DNA of 64,000 nucleotides from positions 68,933,595-68,997,594 of the forward strand of contig NC_083601.1 of assembly GCF_029168945.1 (NCBI RefSeq), written 5' to 3'. Below, piece after piece: positions 23,359-36,400 of this stretch. This DNA is from Cannabis sativa (taxonomy: Eukaryota; Streptophyta; Magnoliopsida; Rosales; Cannabaceae). Each line of letters starts with the position of its first letter. Position 1 is the stretch's first letter. The position numbers and the translations under genes were made by a program. The notes beneath the pieces were generated by a model. The model saw only the letters and a program-made list of their open reading frames with translations. It made no database searches and was not told the origin of the DNA.

Positions 23359-25702
23359 TGTAAAGACCGCTTAGTTTAATTTGGAAATTAGCGGTTAATC
23401 ATTTTTGATTATGGAAAATTATTTATAGATATTTAAATAATTATTTATGCTCTTATTATTGAATTCTGAAATGCATTTTATGTCATATAGTGATTTTCAT
23501 AATTTTGCGTTTCCGGTGCCCGGTAACATAAAACTCGGTGTTTGGCTCAGTAAAATCACAACTTAGTATGTTGGCATATTGGGACGGTTTATTAGACATT
23601 GGGAATGTCGGGAGTGGTCGGGAATTTAGAATTTCCCAAAAATACCCGTGCCCTTTAAGTTATTTTAAGTGAGGAGGGGCAAAATGGTCATTTTGCCCCA
23701 TTTATGTTTTGTCCTTTAGTGGACTTAGTAAGTGGAAATTGGATGTTATATTATGTTTTATTAGCTGATGTGAGTAATTAAAACTCATTATTTTCATTTT
23801 TCAAAGTTTCAAAAAGTTAGAAAATTGTGAAAAAGCTCTCTCTCTTTTCCTCTCTATTCGGCCCTCCTTGGGCAGCAAGGAGGTGGATTTTCATTTGTGA
23901 TTCAAGTGTTTTCCAGCAAGTTTAAAGTAATTCTAGTAGAGGTAAACCTTGTTCTAGCTTCTTTTCTTTGTTTTCTTGGAATTTTGGAAGAATTTGATGG
24001 TTTGCATGCTTAGTTTAGGTTGATTTTGTTGCTGTGATTTTGTTGTTGTTTCAAAGGTTTAATCTTGTAATTTTGAGTAGATTAGAGCTAGTTTGATGCA
24101 TGTTGTTTGCTTTGATTCAAGCTTGGTAGTTTTTAGCTCAAAATTATAGTTTTCAAAGAAAAGTGATGAAGTTTGTTGCTGTAGTTGTTACTGCTGTTTA
24201 AAGGTGTTTTCTGGAGTTTTATTATGTTGAAATAGGTTGAGTTATACTTGTTTTAGTGGCTGTTTGGAGAGTTTGTCAACTTTTGAGTTTTTGAACTCAA
24301 TCTTGAACCTCCAATGTTGAAATGAGTTTCTGTGGTTGAAGCTCGGTTTTTATGCTTTGGATTTGTTCTTAGGGGTATCTAGAACAGGTCTGGAAGATTT
24401 GATATGCTTTGGGTTCGATTTGATTGAGTTATGAATTTTTTATTAAAGTCTACGAGGAACCGGAATTAAGGTTTTGCATCCAGAATTCTGGATGGGGTTC
24501 TGAAATTCCCAGAACAAGAATTTCGGTTGGGCAACCGGTCTGCCGGTTGGGAGATTTTTAGGAACCCTAGATTTTCTCGTTTTTATGTTATTTGGGGTAT
24601 TGCCATGCTTTTTATCGATAGGGAAACTTTTAGTTTCTAGTTTAAGTCCCCGGGAAGTGATTTAGCGTATCACTTATCAGTGTTGTGATTGTTATGGTTT
24701 TGGAGCCTGTAAATCGCCGTGCAGTTAGTTCCACTCAGGTTGACCGGCACACCTGAATTCGGAATCCAGGTAAGATTAGTATAACAGTATGCATATGTAT
24801 TACATGTTTAGCGTGCATGTAGGAAGCCTGTTAGATTACATTAGATATGTATGTTGGCTTCGAACCATCCGACTGTGTCACATCGGTACAGGCTAGAGTA
24901 TGACTAGCAGTTGGAGTATGACCAGTGTACCGAGTATAGGCTGACACTGTATCACATCGGTACAGGCTAGAGTATGACTAGCAGCTGGAGTATGACCAGT
25001 GTACCGAGTATAGGCTCATACTAGGGTTTGTGGTTCTGTACTATTTGACGTATCACATCAGTACAGGCTAGAGTATGACTAGCAGCTGGAGTATGACCGA
25101 TGTATGCGAGTATAGCCGACATCTTGTAACACATCGGTACAGGCTAGAGTATGACTAGCAGCTAGAGTATGACCAGTGTACCGAGTATAGGTTGTTACTT
25201 GTCAATAGTACCGTCTTATGAACCTTGAGGACTCAGTATCGTGTGGGACATGGCAGTTAGGGTTATGGTCAGGGGTATGGGCGTCTGATCATAACTCGGG
25301 ATTTATGTATGATATTTGATTATGCTTTTCTTACTGATTCTATCGACTCACAGTGCTATGTTCATGTGTAGGTGAGGGCAAGGCCAAAGCTGTGGAACCG
25401 TGAGGACGAGCCTATGAATATTGTACATGTCGGGGCGGTTAGGCCTGGAGAGTACGATCCTCGAGACAGCAGCGCTTTTGTAATTAGTCGTTAGGCGATA
25501 AGTATTTTATATTAGACAGTAAACTTTTGTAAAGTGTTTTGTAATCGGGATCCTGAGTATTTTTGGGTAAATATTTTATAAGTTTAATTAAAAAGCAAAA
25601 ATTTTAATTAATCACGATTTCCGTGAACCTCGTTGATTAGCAACGAGCTGCACAGTATGTTTAAAAATCACGTAATTTGCCTATGCTAGTTAGGGTGTTA
25701 CA
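23359..25702 (+). repeat. Gypsy B 5' LTR
   Basis: Starts TGTAAAGACCG and ends GGTGTTACA before the primer site. It holds four tandem copies of a unit beginning CACATCGGTACAGGCTAGAG between about 24877 and 25191, and degraded versions of the palindromes near 24455-24500. Confidence 0.93.
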
Positions 25703-25705
25703 ATT

Positions 25706-25717
25706 TGGTATCAGAGC
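25706..25717 (+). other. Gypsy B primer-binding site
   Basis: TGGTATCAGAGC, a perfect 12-base match to the plant initiator methionine tRNA 3' complement. Confidence 0.88.
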
Positions 25718-25977
25718 CGCCAGGTTGTCTTTCGAAGATCGTCACGACATGTACAATCATCATCAGCAGTTAGCTCGTTCTACGGTTCAGTAAGCTTTTA
25801 TTGCTTTAGTAGCTTATTTACTTATTATGAAATAATAAAAGCCTGATAGGAAGCATGTTAGTAGCGTGATAGTAGAATAGGCGCATGTTTTTAATTTCCA
25901 AATTAAGCGGCATTAGTAAGCTCTCGTTGATCATGACCTGATGTGCCAACTCGGGGTTTCGAGGCTGTTCAGACTAG

Positions 25978-26883
25978 ATGGACGCCAGACAAAATACCAG
26001 GAATCAGGGCAACTCAGTCGGGTCAAATCAGGGTCAAGGAGCTCAGTTTCCCAAAAATGTTAGGGGTCGAGGTAGAGGTCCAAGGGGCAGGGCTCGTGGT
26101 CGGGGTGATGTTAACCCGCCACAGGCTGCCCAAGCCAATCAGGAAGCTCAGAATTGGAAAGTTAGGTTTGCTGAAATGCAAGCCAAAATAGAGGAGCAAG
26201 ATAATGCGATTCAGAGATTGAGGCAGCATGGTGCTCCTGCAGTGCCTGTTCTAGAAGTTCTTGTGGCACCCGCCCCTACTGCTCAGGCCGAGATAGTAGT
26301 AGCGGCAAACAGAATGGAACCCCCGTATGAAAGATTCCGCGAGCAGACACCTCCAGTTTTTCTCGAAGGTCCGGACGTCATGGAAGCCGAGCAGTGGCTA
26401 ACAGTTATTACGGGGATATTGAATTTTATGAGTGTGACCGAGTACACAACTCAGTTTGATCGGTTGGCGAGGCTGGCCTCGGGAATCGTGCCAACCGATT
26501 TCAGTAAGAAAGAAAAATATCTTGATGGACTTAATGTGAAGGTCAAGTATGACCTTATGATCACTAGCGACGACAAGACCACCTATGCCGAGATGGTGGA
26601 GAAAGCACTGCGAGCTGAGGGCGCAGTTGGATGTATGTTGGAGTCAGTTAGGACTCCAGTGAGTGGCGGGGCTCCTACCCCTCCTGCATCAGGTTTCAGC
26701 AGGGGAGGTAGTGGTTCGGCCATGGACCAGAAGAGGAAATCATCCATTGCATCCAGTGGCTCGGGGCAGAACAAGAGGTTAAGGGGGAACCAGAATCAAG
26801 GCTGTCGTCGGGGTAGTGTTGAGACTCATTATTCCTACGCGGAGTGTCCCATTTGTAAGAGGCATCATCTGGGTGAGTGCTAA
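25978..26883 (+). pseudogene. Gypsy B gag with internal deletion
   Basis: A 301-codon open frame from ATG 25978. It has an RGRGRGPRGRARGRG-type basic leader, a short helical stretch (about residues 60-85), then gag sequence. Next to Gypsy A it lacks 70 codons, which held the tryptophan-rich core of the Retrotrans_gag domain; the join is near 26427. It ends in TAA at 26881-26883 just after the first CxxC of the zinc-knuckle region, and the second knuckle (CGMPGHHKRDC) lies beyond the stop. Gypsy C has the same deletion and the same stop. Particle assembly by this protein is doubtful. Confidence 0.85.
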
Positions 26884-29357
26884 GGTCAGGGATACTTTCG
26901 TTGTGGCATGCCCGGACATCACAAGAGGGATTGTCCCTAGCTCAGAATAGAGGCACCAAGGGCTCCGGCGAGACCCACTCCAGCTAGGGTGTTCGCCATC
27001 ACGCAGGCCGATGTAGAGGCCAGCCCTTCAGTGGTGACAGGTCAACTCTGAGTTAACAACTCTTTTTACTCAGTGTTGTATGATTCTGGGGCCACACATT
27101 CTTATGTGGCAGCAAGAATCTTTAGTAAATTGGATAGACCGTGGGATAGGTATGAAGCAGGGTTTGGAACCCTATTACTTGGCGGAGAGTTAGTTATCTC
27201 CAAAAGGTGGATTAGGTCTATGCCGACCAGCATAGATGATAGAGAGTTAAGTGATGACTTGATAGAGATGAGCCTAGTAGATTTCGATATTATTTTAGGA
27301 ATGGATTTCCTATCTAAGTACTCAGCCAGTATTGATTGCAAGAGGAAGTTGGTGATCTTCCAACCGAAAAGTGAAGAACCATTTGTGTTTGTTGGTTCAG
27401 TTCGGGGATCTTGGATCCCGGTGATTTCGGCCATGTCAGCTAGGGAGTTATTGCATGGCAGTTGTTTAGGGTTTCTGGCCGTGGTGATGGACACCACTTG
27501 GCCAGATACCATTTGGCCAGAGGACATCAAGGTGGTTCGGGAATTTCTAGATGTTTTTCCCGAAGAACTTCCAGGTTTACCACCTCATCAGGAGATTGAT
27601 TTCGTTATAGATTTGGCACCAGGAGTGGAGCCGGTTTCCAAGGCTCCGTATAGAATGGCTCCAGCTGAACTTAAGGAATTCAAAATTCAGCTTCAGGGAT
27701 TGCTTGACATAAGGTTTATTCGGCCTATTGTGTCACCCTGGGGAGCCCCAATTTTGTTCGTCAAGAAGAAAGATGGAACGATGAGGATGTGTATCGATTA
27801 CAGAGAATTAAACAAGCTAACAGTGAAGAATAAATATCCACTACCTAGGATCGATGATCTTTTTGATCAACTTCATGGGAAGACGATCTTTTCCAAGATT
27901 GATCTCCGATCGGGTTATCATCAGTTGAAAATCCGAGAGGAGGACATTCCGAAGACGGCTTTCCATACTAGGTATGGACATTATGAATTCCTGGTTATGT
28001 CGTTTGGCCTAACCAATGCTCCTGCAGTGTTTATGGATTTGATGAATAGAGTATTCAAGGATTTCCTCTATATCTGTGTGATTGTGTTTATCGACGACAT
28101 CCTTGTGTACTCTCAATCAGAGGAGGAGCATGAGTTACATCTTCAGATGGTTTTGCAACGGCTTCGGGAACACAAGCTTTATGCCAAATTCAAGAAATGT
28201 GAATTTTGGCTATCTCAAAACCTTTTTAGGGCACATTGTTAGAAAAGATGGGATCAAGGTGGATCCAGGGAAAATAGAATCCGTCAGGGATTGGCCAAGA
28301 CCGAAGACAGTGACAGAAATTAGAAGCTTCTTGGGTTTAGCCGGGTATTATCGTAGGTTCGTGGAAGGCTTTTCTAAGATCTCAACACCCTTAACCGAAC
28401 TTACAAAGAAGAATCAGCAGTTTGTCTGGTCAGATAAGTGCGAAGCTAGTTTCCAGGAGTTGAAACAGAGGTTGATTACAGCTCCAGTGCTAGCTTTGCC
28501 CTCGGACAAGGAGAAGTTCGTAGTTTATTGCGATGCATCCAGACAGGGTCTGGGGTGTGTGCTGATGCAAGCCGATCGGGTTATCGCTTATGTCTCCCGT
28601 TAGTTAAAGGATTATGAACAGCGATACCCGACTCATGATCTAGAGTTGGCCGCGGTGGTTTTTGCATTAAAAATATGGCGGCATTACCTTTACGGAGAAA
28701 GGTGTGAAATCTATACCGACCATAAAAGTCTCAAATATTTCTTACTCAGAAATATTTGAATATGAGACAGAGGCGTTGGTTGGAATTAGTGAAAGATTAC
28801 GATTGTGAGATTCTCTATCACCCTGGGAAGGCCAATGTAGTGGCCGATGCCCTGAGCAGGAAGGGTCCCGGGCAGGTAGCTAGCATGGTTCAGATCTCAC
28901 CTCAGTTAGCAGAGGACATGATTAGATCCAGCATTGAGTTTGTGGTGGTTCAGCTTCACAACTTAACGCTGCAATCTGATCTGTTGGAAAGAATTAAAAC
29001 CGCCCAGATGACTGATCCAGATTTAGTGAAAATCAGAGATGAGGTTTTGGCTGGTCAAGCTAGGGATTTCTCAGTGTCAGACAACGGGATGCTTCTATAT
29101 AAAGCTAGGGTTTGTGTTCCGAGTAGTGTGGAACTCGGGAACGAGATCTTTGAGGAGGCTCATTCTACCCCTTATTCTCTGCATCTCGACACCACTAAGA
29201 TGTACCAGGATCTTAAACCGTATTTCTGGTGGAGCGATATGAAGAAGAATTTGGTAGAATTCGTATCGAGATGTCAGCAGATTAAGGCTGAACATCAGAG
29301 ACCAGCAGGATTGTTGCAGCCTTTAACCCTACCTGAATGGAAGTGGGAAGATATCAC
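26884..29357 (+). pseudogene. Gypsy B pol, 5' part (protease to integrase zinc finger)
   Basis: Protease DSGA at 27082-27093; RT with FIDD at 28087-28098; a two-base loss near 28218-28230 shifts the frame. RNase H is broken by TAG at 28601-28603 and by a one-base loss near 28740. The integrase N-terminal part runs to the CACTA insertion at 29361. Next to Gypsy A, nine bases are missing near 29275, which removes one cysteine of the HHCC zinc finger. Further stops lie between 26884 and 27060. The open parts are 27073-28242, 28082-28603 and 28756-29357. Confidence 0.88.
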
Positions 29358-29360
29358 GAT

Positions 29361-30328
29361 CACTACAAGAAACCAACTTTTTAGCAACAAAATTTTAGCT
29401 ACCAAATATAGTTGGTAGCAGTTAATTAATATTAGTTACTAAATTTTCGTAGCAAAATGATTTTATAGCAAGTTCTAATAAAAAAATACTATATGAGTTT
29501 CCTACCAAATATTTTAGTAGCAAATTTATATTTTTAGCTACAATTATCTTTGGTAGCTAACATTTTGAGCACTAAATAAAAATTTGCAACTAAATTTTAG
29601 TAGCAAAATGAGTTTTAATCAAAATGACACTAAATATGCTTGTTACTAAAAATTTTGGTGGCATATGAATACTTTTAGCTACTAGTATTTTTTGTAGCTA
29701 AAATTTTATATTGGCGTAAAATATAAAGTTGATGCATTTTGTGTATATTATTAGAATTTATTGCAATTATAAATTTATTGCTACTAAATTATATCATATT
29801 TTTACACTAGCAAATAAATATTTCTAGTTAAAGTATTTTATATGTATTACTAATTAATAAATGTAGAATATAATATAATATATATGTAAGAATAGTAAAC
29901 ATAAAAACATAATTAAATCTGTACTTGTGCTCCAAATTAAAAAAATTAATCTATATTTTCTTAAAAAACAATATGTATATAAATTATATTTTGTTCTAAT
30001 ATTAAAGAAAGGTAAAAAGAAATAATTAAATTTATAATAAATGAACAAGATAAACTAAATTTAAAAAATTATAAACGCCATATAAAAAATTGAAAGAAAA
30101 ATAATGTAATAAACAACTACATAAGTCATATAGGATATATATAATTTTGTTGAAACAAAGATACTAGATGGACCCTCTAATAAGCTTCAGTAAAAATTTC
30201 AAAGAAACCAACATAGATAAAAGCATCTTAGGGAAAAAAAAAAAAACACTTACTACCTTAAAACAAATTAATAAACTGAAAGGTTTGGATAACACAATAA
30301 CAATGTTTCTTTTATTGTGATCACTCAA
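29361..30328. other. CACTA left subterminal region and downstream AT-rich DNA
   Basis: About 29380-29720 holds repeated TAGCAAC/GGTAGC/TAGTAGCAAA-like units in both orientations, the probable binding array for the element's own proteins. About 29720-30328 is AT-rich 3' flank of the second gene with no gene of its own. Confidence 0.75.
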
Positions 30329-33300
30329 TTAAAGCACTCCATCTTCTGTAATTTCTTCTAAAAATTGGTCAGCCCATTCTAAACGAATTTCATCAATTTC
30401 TTGTTTTGTATAAGTTTTTTTCCCATTCCACTACAATGAGTAAGGTAAGTATTAGTTCATATAGTAGTATTTATAATAAAATAGAAAAATATTTTATCAT
30501 AGTGTATATACCCCAAATATATATATATATATAACTTACTTGAGTGGTTAGCCAATTGATAGGTCTAGAATTCATGCAAAATTCACGCATGTATCTCATT
30601 ACATAATATCCACACTCAAAATCCGATATTTGTTGAGGACACTGCACATATTTATGAAATAAAAACACATAAATATTTTAAAATTTATAGAATAATTACT
30701 ATATTGTTATATTAATGTAATTTTATTTTACAACTTACTTTTATAGATTTCCATGTAATGCCAGACTTTTTTGGCTGCCTATTACTGGAAGCATTGTAGT
30801 AATCAAAAGTCCTAATAAACAAAAGAAATATTAAAATAATTTAAAAAATAAAAATTAAATTAGACTAAACCATAATATTATTTAACTTACATTGCCATTA
30901 GAGATTTAATTTTATTAGGCGGGGGTAATCCAATTGAGTCAAGCCAATAACATGTTTCACGCAATACATCAATAATTGCTAGCATCCAATGGTCTCTGTT
31001 GACCACCAAAGTAAGATATTATATGTAAGTCAAATATATTGATAACATAAATAGTTAACTAAATAATTCTTACCCGCATTAACGAGAAAGCAACCAAAAT
31101 TGTCCCGCTTCGTTCCTTCCATGCGATACGCCATTGTCATTGCATTTTGTGCTTGACATGAATCCAAAGCTAAAATTGGATGAAAGAAACGAAAATATTG
31201 TGCTCGATTTGCCTTCACCAACTTTTCATGTAAGATCCTAAATATTACAATTAGATTAATAAGGAAAAAATATTATTTAGTGCATTAAGTGTAATTTAAA
31301 GATAAATTTTTTACCTAATGTAAAATACTATGCAAGCAGCTCCAATCCGTTTCATAGTGCCTAGATGAATTACATCAATAGGTGAAATATGTAAATATTC
31401 ATCATTATCCAAAATTTCTGGGTCCATGACCATGGAAAAAGTGTGTGAAGCTTTTATAAATCGAACAGCTAGTAATGCAGCTTTTACACCCTTTGGAGTG
31501 TCCTTAGGAATCTCAAATTTAATTGGAGAATCTCGCACTTCTTCTAAATTTGAGGACGATTTAGTGGGTTTTTGTGAAGATGAGGGTTGATCTTTTTCTT
31601 TACTTGGCTCCAGTTGCGTGAAAAAACTATTTTGTTTATCCTGAATAAAAAAAAAAAAATTGTTATAATTTATTTTAAAGACATGAAAAAAAAATATGTG
31701 AGAGTAAATTTATGTTCTAATAAAACCATTGATGGAATTCTGATTGGTGACTCTGATGATCGTTCCTCTGATAATCTGCCTTGTTGTGATTCATAGAATA
31801 TTTTCATATTCTCTTGAACGATTCTTGCAACATTATTATCTTGATCCTTCCTTAGATCTTCAATGATTTTCTCTAATTTGTCCAAACGTTCTTCTTCAAT
31901 CTCTTTATGTTTGGATGATAATTCCACTGAGATCTTTTTTCCAGGTGTAGGACCTAAACCTCGTAACCAACCGTATTTTCCTTCACCTAACACCTGCCTA
32001 TATATAGCAGCCTCATCAACTACTAGTACCAAGCCATCTTCAAATTGAATAAGTTTGTCTCGTCGCAACTCAACCATTTCATTCTACAATAACAATAAAA
32101 TAATGATTTATTACTTTTACAAAAACGATTAAATAAAATTATTAACTTTTAAAGTTAACATACATATTTTTCATTGGCTATTTCATTGATCCATCCATTC
32201 TCAATCGTATAATGAGTTTTTCGAAACATTTCGATCTCTCCACACTTCATAGTTTGTTGTTGTACTTCATCACCTATGCTTTGTTTTGATTTCTGTAATA
32301 CATTTAAATAATAAATAAAATTAAAATATAATAATATTTTAATGCTATTATACGAAAAAAAAATACTACCTCTTCATGTAAGTATTGAATAAAGGATTTT
32401 GTTCCACCAGAATGCATAAAAGAAACTTTTGCTCTATTTTTAGAACACACGTGACTTTTTCTACATAACATATTTCATGTCAGTATTAAGAATTTGAAAG
32501 TATTAAATGTGTACAAATTGAAGAAATATTATGATACCTTCCATTCTTCATTAGAAAAACAGTTTTTACACATCCATTCCCAGTCTTCGTCTGTTAGCAC
32601 CAACTTTTTAGGTCGATTTTCTAATGGATTTTTACCTTCCTCAATAAGAGATTTGTATTTATAGTGGCATTTGTTACGGTAGCCCCTATATCTCTCTTGA
32701 CAATAGTGATTGCAAATAGTTTCGAGGTATGGATCTTTTTTAAAATCTATGTCAAAGATGTCCTAAAAAAAAGATAATTATTAAATGAATTATAAAATTA
32801 TAGCTTTATGTACATAAAAATTGTACTATAAATATGTATACCATGATGCGAGCATATACTGCTTTCTTATCTTCTGGAGGAATTTTGGCCCAACCACTAT
32901 ACTGAAGTGGAGCATGATGACGTACTTTTACACCAACAGTGTTTCCAAATATAGTTGCATTTGGCCCATACACTCTAAGTCCACCTTTCCTATAAGAAAT
33001 TATTTTCTTACTTGTATCATTTTTTGATGAACGTCTAACTCCATCCCCACGAGTAGGGCCACGAGTGTTCTTCTTTGATTCTGTCCATAATTACAATATA
33101 ATTTGTGATATAACTATATTTATGTATATATTATCTTAATTAAGTCATGCATGTATGAACGGTTGTACCTAACAATTCTTGAATTTCATCATCAGATGGT
33201 GTTGTTGAATCTTCATTTGGAGAACAAGGCACAGGAGGTGGAGATTTTGTAGATGTTGAATCATTATTATGTGTCTTCTTTGGACCAAATGACCTTGTAC

Positions 33301-33337
33301 GACTTAATGGAAGTTCACGTGACTTCTTATTTGACAT
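30329..33337 (-). CDS. CACTA second gene: plant transposase domain fused to Ulp1-like protease
   Basis: Twelve exons on the minus strand: 33337-33169, 33080-32842, 32762-32538, 32460-32370, 32292-32164, 32083-31727, 31640-31315, 31237-31074, 30993-30891, 30811-30739, 30641-30540, 30430-30329 (TAA), about 690 codons. All junctions use GT-AG, and phases agree except exon 3 to exon 4, where one extra A in a five-A run throws the frame. The N-terminal part is basic and Ser/Pro-rich. Exons 2-6 resemble the plant Ptta/En/Spm transposase family (Transposase_24), with a coiled-coil-like Glu/Lys-rich end. Exons 9-11 give a C48 (Ulp1/SENP) protease core: DHWML with the catalytic His, a following YWLDS Asp, then PQQ and the Cys in FECGYYVMRYM. 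Ulp1 proteases cleave SUMO-type conjugates; the role in transposition is unknown. Confidence 0.8.
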
Positions 33338-33479
33338 GACTGTAAAGCTGAAAAATACAAAATTAATTAGTATTGCATGTAACAAATTTTTATATTGAAA
33401 AATTAAAAAAATAAAAAATTGACGCACTTTATACCTAATTAGTTTTACCACTCAATATTATATCTTCAGAATCATCAAG

Positions 33480-36400
33480 TTACGGTTCTTCTTCTGTATC
33501 ATCATTGTGATTTATTGGAATATCACTAAATACTCCATCATCACATTCTATATCTTCGATATCATCCCGAATAAGATTGATATTACTTATTGTTGAATCA
33601 AAATTTAAATCAATATTATTCGAAAATTCTTCTTGATATGCTTCAGAACCGATGATAGTGGGATCTTCATCATCATCTTCACCATGATCTGGCTTTGGTG
33701 GTATATCCCAAATGTGGCGATGATTCACTTTCTGCACTACTTTCCAATCTTTATTTTTTTTAATATCATCTAAATAAAAGACTGAACATACTTGATTAGC
33801 AAGAACAAATGGTTCATCTTCAAACCATTTTGAGCTAATGTTTATACTAGTAAAATGATACTCAGTATACATTTTATTCCCATTGGTATTGTACCAAGAA
33901 CATTTGAACAATACAACTGTATTCCAATAGAGGTAGTGTACTTCCCAAATTTCATCAATGACGCCGTAAAAATTACACATTTTTCCTTCATATTCTGCTT
34001 CAACCAAAACACCATGATTTTGAGTTGTACGTTTTTCATCTCGACTTTTTGTATGATATCGAACTCCATTAACCATACAACCATCATATGAACAAACCAA
34101 CAAATCAGGTTGCACTGCAATTGCATACAAATCTTCTACTGCTTGACCAGAAGTTGTTTCGTTCATTTTTTTTATCTGTGAATATTTCAAATTTCATATT
34201 GTCATTTTATGATGCAAACACAAATTTATGTTATAAGATATTTTAATTTATATTTTATACTTACTTTATTTTCAAACCATCTTGAAAATTCATTTTTTTG
34301 TACTTGGTCAATGTCGGAAAATCCTTGAGATTGTAAGAATAATCTATGTTCTCTGTTTTCATAACAAGTACTATGAAATATTAATTTTATGCTAAAACAT
34401 AAATATTATAATATTTGGGAAGGAAAAACAAATTAACTTACGTTAAGTATGTGTCTAACTCAGGACAATTATTCAAAATGTACCATTGAACTTGGTTTCG
34501 TTCCTCTTGAGTTAGTGTGAAAGATGATTGTTTGCCAAATGGTCTTGTAGGCATGTTGAATATAGACAAGGTAGATTCTTTTCTGACGCCAAGGTTTTCA
34601 GAATTACGATCAGGGCGATTAAATCGTGTCTCTATTCCACGAAGATACATGGAACAAAAATTTAATGCCTCGGTAATAATGTATCCTTGAGCAATACAAC
34701 CTTCAGGTCGAGCTTTGTTCTTTACATATTTCTTTAAATGACCTAATTCCCTGAAATTTATTATATTTTCAATGTATAATTTTAAAATATTGTACTCAAC
34801 AATTATCGAATAATACAAATTTAACTAAAATACAATTTATGATACCTTTCGATTGAATACATCCATCGCATTTGTACTGGACCTCCCAACTTAGCTTCTA
34901 ATGGCAAATGCACCGCAAGATGAATCATCACATCAAAGAAAGCAGGAGGAAAAATACTTTCCAATTTACATAAGGTAAGTACAATGCCCTCTTCCAATTC
35001 ATCTAAGTCTTTCACATTTAATGTCCTCGCACATAGTTTTCTAAAGAACAATGATAACTCAGCAATTGCATCCATCACCTTTTTATTCAAATATGGCCTT
35101 AAACCAATAGGTAACAACCTTTGCAGTAAGATATGACAATCATGGCTTTTCAACCCAAATAATTTTCCATTTTTCATGTTAACATTTCGAGAAATATTTC
35201 CTGCATATCCATCAGGAAATTTTACAGATTTTATGAACGTACAAAATTCTTGTCGTTCCTTTGCTGATAGTGTATAACATGCTACTGGTTTCAACCATTT
35301 ATTCCCTTTCTTTTTCATGTGTAGTTTGCTTAGAATATTTAAGTCTTGTAAATCAAGTCTTGCCTTTTCAGTATCCTTAGACTTCCCATCGATACTAAAT
35401 ATTGTACCGACCACACTCTCACATATATTTTTTTCAATATGCATCACATCCAAATTATGTCTTAGTTTTAACTTAGGCCAGTATTCTAACTCCCACAAAA
35501 TACTTTTTCGCCTCCAGTTTGTTTTGTTTTCATAAGATGCATCCTTCATTTGTTGCTTATCTTCCTTAATGATCTTATCATTTTTCCCTGGCCTACATTT
35601 CCATAAACCTTTTACTTTGTCCAAGATTTCATCTCCTGTTAAAATTCTTGGAGCCGAACGTCTTTCAATTGTGCCATCGTACTCTTTATCATTGCGCCAT
35701 TGGTGGTTCAGACTCAAATATCGACGATGACCCATGAAACATGTTTTTCCTCTTACTCGAAATGAAGATGTGTCTTCCTCACAAACAGGACAAGCCTTAT
35801 ACCCTTGAGTGCTATACCCAGACACAGTACCATATGCTGGAAAATCATTAATCGTCCATAATACTGCAGCACGCATTGTGAAATATTCTTGGTCAACAAT
35901 ATCAAAAGTACGCACCCCATTTTCCCATAATTCCTTGAGCTCATCAATTAGAGGTCGTAAAAAGACATCTATGTCTTTGCCTGGAGCACTGGGTCCTGGA
36001 ATTAGTAATGCCATCATTACGAATTCTCGTTTCATACATTTCCATGGAGGCATGTTATATGGCATTAGCAACACTGGCCACATACTATGTGCGTTTGATA
36101 TATCACCGAATGGATTGAATCCATCTATTGCAAATCCCAACCTAACATTTCTAGTTTCTTTTGCAAAATTAGGATATTGTCGATCGAAATCCTTCCAGAC
36201 TTCTGCATCCGCTGGGTGTCTAAGTTCACCATCAGTATCAACACGTTCTTCCTTATGCCACCTCATATCAGTTGATGTATGGCGAGACATAAAAAGTCGT
36301 TGTAGACGTGGAGTTATGGGAAAATATTGCATCTTTTTGTATGGGATCTTCTTGCCTTTAGTTCCTTGAAATTTGTATCGTTCATGATCACATACAGGAC

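Noticed and set aside
24877..25191. Regularly spaced repeats that could suggest a CRISPR array
   Set aside because: Units are tandem with spacers that are themselves repeated, and lie inside a plant retrotransposon LTR.
35809..36369. 186-codon plus-strand frame opposite TNP2
   Set aside because: It is the antisense shadow of the transposase exon, which has clear family motifs.
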